This document shows positions 1 to 7,114 of a stretch of DNA of 11,671 bases, one piece after another (position 1 is the stretch's first letter; the number at the start of each line of letters is the position of its first letter). The stretch is from DATNFP01 sp035606335 (GTDB taxonomy: Bacteria > Bacteroidota > Bacteroidia > Chitinophagales > Chitinophagaceae): NCBI GenBank assembly GCA_035606335.1, contig DATNFP010000202.1, forward strand, positions 1 to 11,671, written 5' to 3'. The notes under the pieces were generated by a model, which did no database searches, was not told the DNA's origin, and saw only the letters and a program-made list of their open reading frames with translations. The position numbers and the translations under genes were made by a program.

Positions 1-1515
1 CTTCCATCGCTATGGTATGAAGCTCAGTTACAAACTCCCGATATGAATGTGTATGGCGTTTCATTGCCTGGTGCTCCTGGTATAGTTATTGGATTTAATG
101 ATAGCATTTCGTGGGGATTTACCAATAATTATCGTGATGTAAAAGATTTTTACGCTGTTGAGCAAGTAAAGAACGACAGTAATTCATATTGGTTTGATGG
201 TAAACAAGTGCCATTTGTAAAAAGAATGGAGCACATTGCAATAAAAGGTGAGCCTGATTTTATAGACACAATAAACTATACCATACAGGGGCCTGTTATT
301 TATGATGAGCATTTTCATGGTCCCGGAGGCTTGAAAAGGCCATTAGCTTTATGCTGGATGGCACATAAATCCACAAATGAATTACTCGCTTTGTATTTGC
401 TTGATCGTGCAAAAGGTTATACAGAATATGTAGATGCCATATTTAATTTTCAGTGCCCTGCTCAGAATATGGTTTATGCAGATAAGGATGGCAATATAGC
501 TATCTGGGGACAAGGGCAGTTTGTAAATAAATGGAAAGAGCAAGGACGTTTTATAATGAATGGCGCGGACAAGGATGCTTTATGGAAAGAAATGATACCA
601 ATGAAGGAGAACCCTCATGTATTAAATCCTCCACAAGGTTATGTATCCTCGGCTAACCAATCAGTAACTGATAGCACATATCCTTATTGGTATAATGGTT
701 ATTTTCTTGAGTTTCGGGCATGGCGTATTAACCAGGTGCTAGGTGAAACGAAAAAAGCCACAGTACAAGATATGTTTAATTTGCAGAACGATACCTATTC
801 AGTTCTTGCTGCGAATACATTACCTATAATGCTGCGCTATGTGCGTAATACGTCATTAACTCCTGACGAGAAAAAATATCTTAATAAGCTCATAAATTGG
901 AGATATTTCCTTTCCGCAGACGATGTTGCCGCTTCCCTCTATCAGATATGGTGGGATAAATTGTACAGAGATATATGGAGTGATGATTTTGAAAAAGTAC
1001 CTGATAATCTTTGGCCACTGCCTGAAAGAACAATGCAGCTGTTACAAACGGATTCTACACTCAAGTATTACGATGATAAGAATACTCCTGCAGTAGAAGG
1101 ACTGAAGGATATGATGGTAAGGAGCTATAAAGAAACAATTGATACTATCGGTAAGCTGGAAAAAACTACCGGTGTCGAATGGTATAAAGTGAAAAATACT
1201 ACTGTAGAACATCTGGCTAAATTACCTGCCTTCAGCTTTGCTAATTTAAAAATCGGTGGTTGGGGAAACACAATCAATGCAGCAAAACATGATCATGGGC
1301 CTTCATGGCGAATGGTAGTGCAAATGAGCAAAGACATAGAAGCTTATGGTGTTTATCCCGGCGGGCAATCAGGTAACCCCGGCAGTAAGTATTATGCTTC
1401 TTTCCTGCAAAATTGGGTAGATGGAAAGTATTACCGTTTATTGTTCCTGCCCAACCAAAAGCAACAGAATATTACTGATATAAAATATACTTTGACTTTA
1501 CAGCCAAAATTATGA
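1..1515 (+). CDS. Penicillin acylase family protein (Ntn-hydrolase), 5'-truncated
   Basis: This is the C-terminal 504 residues of a penicillin/cephalosporin acylase family amidase. The reading frame is open from base 1, so the first internal ATG (43) is not the start; residues before it (LPSLWYEAQLQ) are already typical beta-chain sequence. Family members are usually near 800 residues and secreted. They self-cleave into alpha and beta chains, with the new N-terminal Ser of the beta chain as nucleophile. The signal peptide, alpha chain and Ser lie outside the window. Visible family marks are the PGAPGIVIGFND and SWGFTNN stretches, the SSANQ motif whose Asn (codon 655-657) fits the oxyanion-hole Asn, the nearby FRAWRI Arg pair, and a C-terminal GGWGNTINA...HDHGPSWRMV...GGQSGNPGS block. 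The natural substrate cannot be read from sequence; acyl-homoserine lactones, peptides or beta-lactams are all possible. Its stop overlaps the next gene by ATGA. Confidence 0.93.
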   Translation, partial: LPSLWYEAQLQTPDMNVYGVSLPGAPGIVIGFNDSISWGFTNNYRDVKDFYAVEQVKNDSNSYWFDGKQVPFVKRMEHIAIKGEPDFIDTINYTIQGPVIYDEHFHGPGGLKRPLALCWMAHKSTNELLALYLLDRAKGYTEYVDAIFNFQCPAQNMVYADKDGNIAIWGQGQFVNKWKEQGRFIMNGADKDALWKEMIPMKENPHVLNPPQGYVSSANQSVTDSTYPYWYNGYFLEFRAWRINQVLGETKKATVQDMFNLQNDTYSVLAANTLPIMLRYVRNTSLTPDEKKYLNKLINWRYFLSADDVAASLYQIWWDKLYRDIWSDDFEKVPDNLWPLPERTMQLLQTDSTLKYYDDKNTPAVEGLKDMMVRSYKETIDTIGKLEKTTGVEWYKVKNTTVEHLAKLPAFSFANLKIGGWGNTINAAKHDHGPSWRMVVQMSKDIEAYGVYPGGQSGNPGSKYYASFLQNWVDGKYYRLLFLPNQKQQNITDIKYTLTLQPKL

Positions 1516-1856
1516 GGATCATTATAGCTACTTTTTTTATCGCCATACTTGCTTTTGTTGTCGAGTATTACTGGCCCTGGTGGATAATTGCCGTTGTAGC
1601 ATTTGTAATTATATTTTTATTTAATCTGAATCCCGGTAGAGGCTTTATTGCTGGTTTTCTTGGGATAGCAATATGCTGGTTGGCAGTTGCTTTATGGAGA
1701 GATACGTTAAATGAGCATATTCTTTCCCAGCGGATGGCAACGTTGTTCGGTTTACCACATTATACTTTATTTATTGTTTTAACAGTTTTTCTTGGAGGCT
1801 TAACAGGTGGTCTTGCAGGGTGGAGTGGGAGTCAGACAAGAAGGATATTTAATTAA
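1512..1856 (+). CDS. Small four-helix membrane protein, unknown function
   Basis: A 114-residue, strongly hydrophobic protein whose ATG overlaps the acylase TGA (ATGA, 1512-1515), which implies translational coupling. Four probable membrane helices are visible at about residues 2-19, 22-41, 45-62 and 84-106. The second is rich in aromatics (PWWIIAVVAF). A polar segment of about 20 residues (RDTLNEHILSQRMATLFGLP) lies between helices 3 and 4. The last helix is a Gly-rich run (GGLTGGLAGW), and the C-terminus is basic. I recognise the general look of a conserved hypothetical protein of Bacteroidota but cannot assign a function. The tight coupling suggests it is made with the acylase, perhaps for envelope assembly, but that is inference. 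The composition is coherent for an inner-membrane protein, so it is unlikely to be a spurious ORF. Confidence 0.85.
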   Translation: MRIIIATFFIAILAFVVEYYWPWWIIAVVAFVIIFLFNLNPGRGFIAGFLGIAICWLAVALWRDTLNEHILSQRMATLFGLPHYTLFIVLTVFLGGLTGGLAGWSGSQTRRIFN

Positions 1857-1881
1857 CGCAATAATTGTTTTGGCATCAAAA

Positions 1882-1906
1882 ATGAAGCGTTAATTTAGCG
1901 CTTCAT
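1882..1906. terminator. Inverted repeat / possible intrinsic terminator between membrane gene and CDF gene
   Basis: A perfect 8-base inverted repeat, ATGAAGCG (1882-1889) and CGCTTCAT (1899-1906), lies in the 75-base gap. It can extend inward by a G-T and two A-T pairs, leaving a 3-base loop. No T-run follows on the plus strand. On the minus strand five T follow the stem, but no minus-strand gene ends nearby. It may end plus-strand transcription of the acylase operon, or be a leader hairpin of the CDF gene. The stem is seen directly; the function is inferred. Confidence 0.4.
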
Positions 1907-1931
1907 ATAGCCTCAATATTAGCAGCATAGC

Positions 1932-2918
1932 ATGCCCATCCGTACACAGCGTTATATTGCCATACTTTCTGTTATATTATTTGCAGGCAAGTTATGGGCA
2001 TGGTATCTCACCCATTCTGTAACAATACTTACAGACGCATTAGAAAGCATAGTCAATGTTATCACCGGGTTTATTGGTTTATATAGCGTTATTATTTCTG
2101 CAAAACCCAGGGATAGAAACCATCCGTACGGGCATGGCAAAGCAGAGTTTGTTTCATCTGCTTTAGAAGGGTCACTAATTTCAATAGCGGGTGTCTTCAT
2201 CATTTATGAAGCAGTTGCACAGTTAATACATCCCAAACTATTACACAAGCTGGATATTGGTGTGGTTATAATTGCTGCCACAGGAGTATTAAATTTTCTG
2301 TTCGGGCAATACGCTGTCAAAAACGGTAAAAAACATAGATCCATGGTAGTAGAAGCAGCTGGCAGACATCTGCTTTCTGATTCATATTCTACTGCTGCGA
2401 TAATTATAGGATTAGTATTGGTCATCGTTACTAAATGGGTATGGCTCGATAGTGTGGTGGCCCTATGCTTTGCTATTATCATTATTGTTACGGGGTATAG
2501 GGTGCTGAGACGCTCATTGGCAGGTATCATGGACGAAGCAGATGAAAAGATACTGAATGAAGTGATTGAATTTCTGCAAAATAACCGAAAGCCACAATGG
2601 ATTGACTTACATAATCTGCGGGTAATACAATATGGAGATGTATTGCATATTGATACCCATATGACACTGCCCTGGTATTACAAAGTAGTAGAAGCAGAAA
2701 AAGAATTGCATGGTCTTGAAGACATCATTAAGCCTCATTTTGGGAATAAGGTGGAGTTGTTTGTACATATAGATGGTTGTATGCCCTATCAATGTAAATT
2801 ATGTGCATTGGCAGATTGCCCGGTAAGGCAGGAAGAATTTAAGCATCAGGTGTTATGGACACTAACCAATGTGTCTGTAGATGAAAAACATGGGAAGCAT
2901 GGTATGCCTGAAGAATAG
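1932..2918 (+). CDS. Cation diffusion facilitator (CDF) family metal transporter
   Basis: A 328-residue inner-membrane divalent-cation/proton antiporter of the CDF family, which normally exports Zn, Fe, Mn or similar ions. Six membrane helices occupy roughly residues 5-200, followed by a cytoplasmic ferredoxin-like domain (about 205-280). The HPYGHGK loop (64-70) between helices 2 and 3 is diagnostic. Helix 5 carries the canonical H146-x3-D150 metal pair. In helix 2 the partner pair is E38-x3-N42, where most CDFs have H/D-x3-D. The C-terminal domain ends with C283, C288, C291 and C296 (C-x4-C-x2-C-x4-C), likely an extra metal or redox site. An in-frame TAG at 1920-1922 means that ATG 1932 is the first ATG available in this frame. 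No Shine-Dalgarno is seen. The gene converges with the LprI-like gene, 7 bases apart. Metal specificity cannot be told. Confidence 0.93.
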   Translation: MPIRTQRYIAILSVILFAGKLWAWYLTHSVTILTDALESIVNVITGFIGLYSVIISAKPRDRNHPYGHGKAEFVSSALEGSLISIAGVFIIYEAVAQLIHPKLLHKLDIGVVIIAATGVLNFLFGQYAVKNGKKHRSMVVEAAGRHLLSDSYSTAAIIIGLVLVIVTKWVWLDSVVALCFAIIIIVTGYRVLRRSLAGIMDEADEKILNEVIEFLQNNRKPQWIDLHNLRVIQYGDVLHIDTHMTLPWYYKVVEAEKELHGLEDIIKPHFGNKVELFVHIDGCMPYQCKLCALADCPVRQEEFKHQVLWTLTNVSVDEKHGKHGMPEE

Positions 2919-2925
2919 GATCAGA

Positions 2926-3345
2926 TTACTTCTTTTCAAGTCGTTGAGTTAGTACCATTACCCGCTCTCTTACAAAAGCTGCTTTTTTATCTGTAGCAAT
3001 CATTTCCGCGTCACTGCCCCCAATATCTCCCTTGGCAATATCCTTATCTATTTCTTTAAACTTTTTATCTCTTTGCGATAACCAATTGCGCTGTTCTTTT
3101 CTTAAAATGCCCCTTGAATTATTATCAACTTTCACTTTCAGCGATTTGTAAGTGACATTTAGCATACTATCCATTTGATGATAATAAGTGAGCGTACAGC
3201 CTAACATATTATCTCCCCTATCAAGGCATGTTTGCTCTATGCTATCAATGTGTTTTATATATTGGGTTTGTGCACTTACAACCTGCGCATATATTTGTGT
3301 CAGTGAGATAATAATAACTATAATAAGTCCGTTTTGTTTTTTCAT
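2926..3345 (-). CDS. Secreted LprI-like protein (DUF1311 family)
   Basis: A 139-residue protein with a clear signal peptide: MKKQNG, a hydrophobic core at residues 7-19, and a likely cleavage after VSA (residue 25). The mature part matches the LprI/DUF1311 pattern: C40 and C50 (a likely disulfide pair) in a CLDRGDNMLGC block, then MLNVTYKSL, then EQRNWLSQRD at 84-93. Family members are periplasmic or lipoprotein-anchored, and one, mycobacterial LprI, inhibits lysozyme. There is no lipobox here, so the protein should be soluble. A longer start at 3396 adds 17 residues in front of the signal peptide and overlaps rnhA, so I prefer ATG 3345. It begins 13 bases after the rnhA stop and may be co-transcribed with it. 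Where many relatives have a Cys after the RD, this one has KKFKE. A lysozyme-inhibitor role is not shown. Confidence 0.85.
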   Translation of the reverse strand: MKKQNGLIIVIIISLTQIYAQVVSAQTQYIKHIDSIEQTCLDRGDNMLGCTLTYYHQMDSMLNVTYKSLKVKVDNNSRGILRKEQRNWLSQRDKKFKEIDKDIAKGDIGGSDAEMIATDKKAAFVRERVMVLTQRLEKK

Positions 3346-3358
3346 TGCTTTTTCACAT

Positions 3359-3832
3359 TTATACTCCCTCAGCCATACCGTTTTCGTATCCTTCATCTAT
3401 CAGCCAGTTACCACTATCTGCGGCCATTGTGGCAAGAACGTCACACCTGTTATTGTATGGATTATCGGCATGGCCCTTTACCCATACAAATTTTATACGA
3501 TGCCTTTTGTAGTGGGTTAAAAATATAGCCCATAGATCTTTATTTTTTTTCCCTGCAAAGCCTTTCTTTGCCCATCCAAACAGCCATCCCTTCTCAACAG
3601 CATTTACCACATAAGCTGAATCGCTATATATTGCTATCTCTATATTATCCCGATTCAGATTATGTAAGGCTGCAATAACAGCCATTAACTCCATTCTATT
3701 ATTGGTTGTGTGTCTGTATCCTTGCGATAGTTCCTTGGTTGTTGTTCCCCATTGTAATATGGCTCCATAGCCACCCGGCCCGGGATTGCCCCTGGCCGCT
3801 CCATCCGTATAAATAATAAGCTGTTGCGACAT
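3359..3832 (-). CDS. rnhA: Ribonuclease HI
   Basis: A 157-residue RNase HI that cleaves the RNA strand of RNA-DNA hybrids, in Okazaki primer and R-loop removal. All acidic active-site residues are visible: D10 in YTDGAARGNPG, E48 in NNRMELMAV, D71 in YSDSAY and D131 in NRCDVLA, plus the catalytic-loop H121 in VKGHADNP. The basic W-rich handle (KGWLFGWAKKGF, 81-92) resembles the substrate-binding protrusion of the E. coli enzyme. The length is normal. The frame stays open to 4075, but those 81 extra codons run antisense through mqnA, and only the start at 3832 gives the family N-terminus with D10 in its usual place. A candidate promoter box lies 31 bases upstream. The LprI-like gene follows on the same strand after 13 bases. 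Confidence 0.96.
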   Translation of the reverse strand: MSQQLIIYTDGAARGNPGPGGYGAILQWGTTTKELSQGYRHTTNNRMELMAVIAALHNLNRDNIEIAIYSDSAYVVNAVEKGWLFGWAKKGFAGKKNKDLWAIFLTHYKRHRIKFVWVKGHADNPYNNRCDVLATMAADSGNWLIDEGYENGMAEGV

Positions 3833-3863
3833 TAGTGAATTTTTTGCGACGTATCTTCGCCGC

Positions 3864-3871
3864 CAAAAATA
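3864..3871 (-). promoter_or_regulatory. Candidate -7 promoter box of rnhA (TATTTTTG)
   Basis: Read on the minus strand, the octamer TATTTTTG fits the Bacteroidota -7 consensus TAnnTTTG exactly and ends 31 bases before the rnhA ATG. No well-spaced TTTG/TTG at -33 is visible, so this is a partial match. The same octamer precedes the MFS gene. It lies inside the longest possible reading of mqnA, which argues against the longer mqnA start. Confidence 0.4.
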
Positions 3872-3876
3872 GACAC

Positions 3877-4617
3877 TTGAGTCCCAAAATAAAAGTTGCA
3901 GCTGTAAGTTATTTAAATACAAAGCCCCTGTTATACGGTATAGAGCATAGTGAAGTGTTGAACGACATAGAGTTATTGATGGATTATCCTTCCAATCTTG
4001 CAAAAAGCCTCCTGGAAGATAGCATTGATATGGCGCTTCTGCCTGTTGCAGCAATACCCGGTATCCCTGGCGCACGAATTGTTAGTGATTATGGCATAGC
4101 TTCTGATGGGAATGTAGCCTCTGTGGCCATTTTTAGCCAGGTACCTATGGAGGAGATAACAGCCGTGTATCTGGATTATCAATCCCGCTCTTCTGTAAGG
4201 CTGGCCCAATTACTCCTTGAAAAACACTGGAAGAAAGACGTTGAATATAAGGCAGCCAACGAAAATTATATTGATTATATAAATGGTACAAATGCGGGTG
4301 TAATAATTGGAGACAGGGCACTGAAGCAACTACATAACTTTGAACATATATATGATCTTGCTACTGGATGGAAAGAATATACCGGACTTGATTTTGTATT
4401 TGCTGCATGGGTAGCTAATAAAGAACTTCCCGATGATTTTATAAAGGCATTCAATTATGCAAATTCTGAAGGCTTAAATCATATAGATGAAGTAGTGGCG
4501 CAAAATTCCTTCCCTTATTACGACTTAAAAAAATATTTCACTGAAAACATTAAATACTATTTGGATGATGAAAAGCAAAAGGGGTTAAGTAAATTTTTGG
4601 AAATGATCACAGAATAA
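3877..4617 (+). CDS. mqnA: Chorismate dehydratase MqnA (futalosine pathway of menaquinone synthesis)
   Basis: MqnA removes water from chorismate to give 3-enolpyruvyl-benzoate, the first dedicated step of the futalosine route to menaquinone; it is cytoplasmic and has a periplasmic-binding-protein fold. Family marks are KVAAVSYLNTKPLLYGIE at the N-terminus, the ALLPVAAIP block, SDYGIASDG...VASVAIFS, DYQSRSSVRLAQLLL, GVIIGDRAL and TGLDFVFAAWVAN. Relatives start a few residues before the SYLNT motif, so I choose TTG 3877 (246 residues). The frame is open from GTG 3835 (260 residues), but that adds a 14-residue basic leader unlike the family and would overlap the rnhA promoter region. No ATG is available near the N-terminus. 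It is divergent from rnhA. The other mqn genes are not in the window. The function call is firm; the start is less certain. Confidence 0.9.
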   Translation: MSPKIKVAAVSYLNTKPLLYGIEHSEVLNDIELLMDYPSNLAKSLLEDSIDMALLPVAAIPGIPGARIVSDYGIASDGNVASVAIFSQVPMEEITAVYLDYQSRSSVRLAQLLLEKHWKKDVEYKAANENYIDYINGTNAGVIIGDRALKQLHNFEHIYDLATGWKEYTGLDFVFAAWVANKELPDDFIKAFNYANSEGLNHIDEVVAQNSFPYYDLKKYFTENIKYYLDDEKQKGLSKFLEMITE

Positions 4618-4699
4618 TCGTAGGTAAATAATAATAGCTTATTACATCATAAGTTTATTAAAATATTCATTCAATACCTTTATCTTTTAATAATTCTTT

Positions 4700-5551
4700 A
4701 TGGCAATTACACTTGTTGAATGTCCAAGGGATGCAATGCAGGGATGGGCACACATGATAGCTACTGATGATAAGGTAAGGTATATTAATGCGCTGCTAAA
4801 GGTTGGGTTTGATGTTCTTGATTTTGGCTCTTTTGTTTCGGCAAAAGCTATCCCGCAAATGGCAGATACAAAAGATGTAATTCCCCGTCTTGAATTAAAC
4901 GATACAAAAACAAAACTGCTTGCCATCATAGCAAATACTCGTGGCGCCCAGGATGCAGTGCAGTTCGATGAGGTCACTTATCTTGGTTTCCCTTTTTCAA
5001 TTTCAGAGACTTTCCAGCTTCGTAATACGAATAAAACAATTGCCGAGTCATTGCAACAGGCAGAGGAGATACAAAATTTATGTACTCAAAAAGGAAAGGG
5101 ACTTGTCATATATATATCTATGGGCTTTGGTAATCCTTATGGCGATCCATACACAGCAGAAGTGGCGATAGATTGGGTAGGAAAACTGGCAAATCTGGGC
5201 ATTAAGACAATAGCAATGGCTGATACAGTAGGGGTTGCCAAACCTGCTACCATCGAGTACATTTATAAAAAGCTCATTCCTGAATTTAAAAATATCAGTA
5301 TAGGTGCACATTTTCATTCTACGGCTGATAAGTGGGAAGAAAAAATACAGGCAGCTTATGATAATGGCTGTACCCGCTTTGATAGTGCTATAAAAGGTAT
5401 TGGTGGCTGCCCGATGGCTGAAGATGAATTGGTGGGAAACATTGCTACCGAAAATATTATCAACTGGTGTGACCGAAATAATATTCCATTGACTCTGAAT
5501 AGAGAAGCATTTGCTACTGCATGGCAGATCGCAAATGAAATATTTATTTAA
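4700..5551 (+). CDS. mvaB: Hydroxymethylglutaryl-CoA lyase
   Basis: A 283-residue TIM-barrel enzyme of the HMG-CoA lyase/DRE-TIM family. HMG-CoA lyase splits 3-hydroxy-3-methylglutaryl-CoA into acetyl-CoA and acetoacetate, the last step of leucine breakdown. Residues matching the known active site are R10-D11 (VECPRDAMQ) and the metal-binding pair H204/H206 (HFH). The catalytic Cys is C237 in GIGGCPMA, followed by N247 in GNIATE. Compared with the animal and proteobacterial form, the Cys loop is one residue longer and the residue after HFH is Ser rather than Asp. I recall this as the usual Bacteroidota version. Other members of the fold (isopropylmalate, homocitrate and citramalate synthases) lack the GGCP loop. 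The start is ATG 4700. A weak TACCTTTA box at 4675-4682 could be its promoter. It follows mqnA after 82 bases. Confidence 0.9.
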   Translation: MAITLVECPRDAMQGWAHMIATDDKVRYINALLKVGFDVLDFGSFVSAKAIPQMADTKDVIPRLELNDTKTKLLAIIANTRGAQDAVQFDEVTYLGFPFSISETFQLRNTNKTIAESLQQAEEIQNLCTQKGKGLVIYISMGFGNPYGDPYTAEVAIDWVGKLANLGIKTIAMADTVGVAKPATIEYIYKKLIPEFKNISIGAHFHSTADKWEEKIQAAYDNGCTRFDSAIKGIGGCPMAEDELVGNIATENIINWCDRNNIPLTLNREAFATAWQIANEIFI

Positions 5552-5610
5552 AGAAGTGTATCAATGTCATAATATTTTTATTCTCTACTTTTACATTCAT
5601 TTTTAGCTAT

Positions 5611-6426
5611 ATGTCTACTCACGGAGAAATAAAACGAGTTACCAGCCATACTCTGCAATGGATGAAGCAACATGGCGAAAAGATAGCCATGCTTACAGCC
5701 TACGACTTTTCGATGGCCAGGATCTTTGATGATGCGGGTATCGATGTATTGCTGGTAGGTGATTCTGCATCTAATGTAATGGCGGGGCATGAAACTACTT
5801 TGCCTATTACTTTAGACCAGATGATCTACCATGCTCAAAGTGTAGTCCGCGCTATTGACCGTTGTATGGTGCTTGTTGATCTGCCATTTGGCAGCTACCA
5901 GGGTAATAGTAAAGAAGCCCTTAATTCAACTATCCGTATCATGAAGGAAACCGGTGCTCATGGTATAAAATTAGAAGGAGGAGCTGAAGTTGTAGAGTCA
6001 ATAAAACGTATAGTGAGCGCCGGTGTTCCTGTAATGGGACATCTGGGCTTAACCCCACAATCTATTTATAAATTTGGCACCTACGCAGTACGTGCAAAAG
6101 AAGAGGAAGAAGCTGAAACATTGATACAGAATGCTCATATCCTGGAGGAAGCTGGATGTTTTGCATTAGTGCTTGAAAAAATTCCGGCAACATTAGGTAA
6201 GCGCGTTGCTGAAGAATTAAAGATACCTATCATTGGTATCGGAGCAGGTATGCACGTGGATGGCCAGGTATTGGTAATGCACGATATGCTCGGCATTACA
6301 AAGGATTTTTCACCTCGTTTTTTAAGAAGATATTTAAATCTCTATACCAGCATAAAAGAAGCCACAGGCAATTACATTAAGGATGTAAAGAGCAAAGATT
6401 TTCCAAACGAGCAGGAGCAATATTAA
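5611..6426 (+). CDS. panB: 3-methyl-2-oxobutanoate hydroxymethyltransferase
   Basis: PanB adds the one-carbon group of 5,10-methylene-THF to alpha-ketoisovalerate to make ketopantoate, the first step of pantothenate and CoA synthesis; it is a cytoplasmic, Mg-dependent TIM barrel. The 271-residue length fits the family. Visible residues are the Mg ligands D51 (LLVGDSASNV) and D90 (VLVDLPFGSYQ), the substrate-binding K120 and E122 (GIKLEGG), and catalytic E189 (LVLEKIP). The HLGLTPQS motif is at 144-151 and the IGIGAG loop lies near residue 210. The C-terminal tail after about residue 255 is short and charged. The start is ATG 5611, with no Shine-Dalgarno site; a weak TACTTTTA box at 5586-5593 may serve as promoter. 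The yggS-type gene begins 4 bases after the stop, so the two are almost certainly co-transcribed. Confidence 0.97.
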   Translation: MSTHGEIKRVTSHTLQWMKQHGEKIAMLTAYDFSMARIFDDAGIDVLLVGDSASNVMAGHETTLPITLDQMIYHAQSVVRAIDRCMVLVDLPFGSYQGNSKEALNSTIRIMKETGAHGIKLEGGAEVVESIKRIVSAGVPVMGHLGLTPQSIYKFGTYAVRAKEEEEAETLIQNAHILEEAGCFALVLEKIPATLGKRVAEELKIPIIGIGAGMHVDGQVLVMHDMLGITKDFSPRFLRRYLNLYTSIKEATGNYIKDVKSKDFPNEQEQY

Positions 6427-6430
6427 TGTA

Positions 6431-7114
6431 ATGGCAAATAAAGAAGTCTGGAAAGAATTAAAAGACGATTTTACTCTGAAAGGTGTCACATTAGTTGCTG
6501 TTTCAAAAACCAAACCTATAAATGAGATACAGGAATTGTATGACCTGGGACAGAGAGACTTTGGAGAAAATTATGTGCAGGAGCTTGTAGAGAAAGAAGC
6601 TCAGTTACCTAAAGATATACGCTGGCATTATATCGGGCATTTGCAAAGCAATAAGATAAAATATATTGCCTCTTTTGTACACGTTATTCAGGCGGTGGAT
6701 AGCTTTAAACTATTGCAGGAAATAAATAGACAAGCAGTCAGGCATAATCGTACCATAGACGTGCTTTTACAAATGCACATTGCTGATGAAGAAACTAAGT
6801 TCGGACTGGATGAAAAGGAAATAATTGAATTTCTGGATTACTATGAAGCACAAAAGGATCAACTAAATAATATACGCATTTGTGGCATAATGGGTATGGC
6901 TACAAATACGGAAGATGAACAGAAAGTGCGTTCAGAATTTGCCCGATTGCATGCTGCATTCAGAAATTTGCAGCAATCTTATTTTCTCGGTAAAAAATAT
7001 TTTTCCACTTGCTCAATGGGTATGAGCAGCGATTACAAAATAGCAATAGAAGAGGGTAGCAATATGGTTCGTATTGGCAGTATGCTGTTTGGTGCCCGCA
7101 TGTATAATAATTAA
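6431..7114 (+). CDS. yggS: YggS/PLPBP family pyridoxal-phosphate homeostasis protein
   Basis: A 227-residue single-domain PLP-binding protein with the alanine-racemase N-terminal fold. It has no known catalytic activity; relatives buffer PLP and influence vitamin B6 and amino-acid/keto-acid balance, including the valine-pantothenate branch. K26 in LVAVSKTKP is the PLP Schiff-base lysine. Other family marks are FGENYVQEL, WHYIGHLQSNK, HVIQAVDS, TKFGLDE, GIMGMAT and the phosphate-binding CSMGMSSDYKIAI, followed by MVRIGSMLFG. The ATG lies 4 bases after the panB stop; an ATG at 6426-6428 is followed at once by a stop and is not used. Pairing with panB makes sense because yggS mutants in other bacteria show changed CoA-precursor pools, but a functional link here is inference. 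The stop shares TTAA with the convergent MFS gene. Confidence 0.95.
   Translation: MANKEVWKELKDDFTLKGVTLVAVSKTKPINEIQELYDLGQRDFGENYVQELVEKEAQLPKDIRWHYIGHLQSNKIKYIASFVHVIQAVDSFKLLQEINRQAVRHNRTIDVLLQMHIADEETKFGLDEKEIIEFLDYYEAQKDQLNNIRICGIMGMATNTEDEQKVRSEFARLHAAFRNLQQSYFLGKKYFSTCSMGMSSDYKIAIEEGSNMVRIGSMLFGARMYNN

Noticed and set aside
43..45. ATG at 43 as start of the penicillin acylase gene
   Set aside because: The frame is open to base 1 and the preceding residues continue family-like sequence; the gene is truncated by the window edge.
1952..2530. Two minus-strand ORFs opposite the CDF gene
   Set aside because: Both are fully antisense to conserved membrane-helix codons and lack any independent motif.
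3188..3528. Plus-strand ORFs opposite the LprI-like and rnhA genes
   Set aside because: Hydrophobic-looking only because they mirror the signal peptide region; overlapping two real genes.
3833..4075. 81-residue N-terminal extension of RNase H
   Set aside because: It runs antisense through mqnA, and the family N-terminus with D10 begins at 3832.
4625..4650. AT-rich imperfect hairpin after mqnA
   Set aside because: Few G-C pairs, mismatched arms and no T-run; expected by chance at this base composition.
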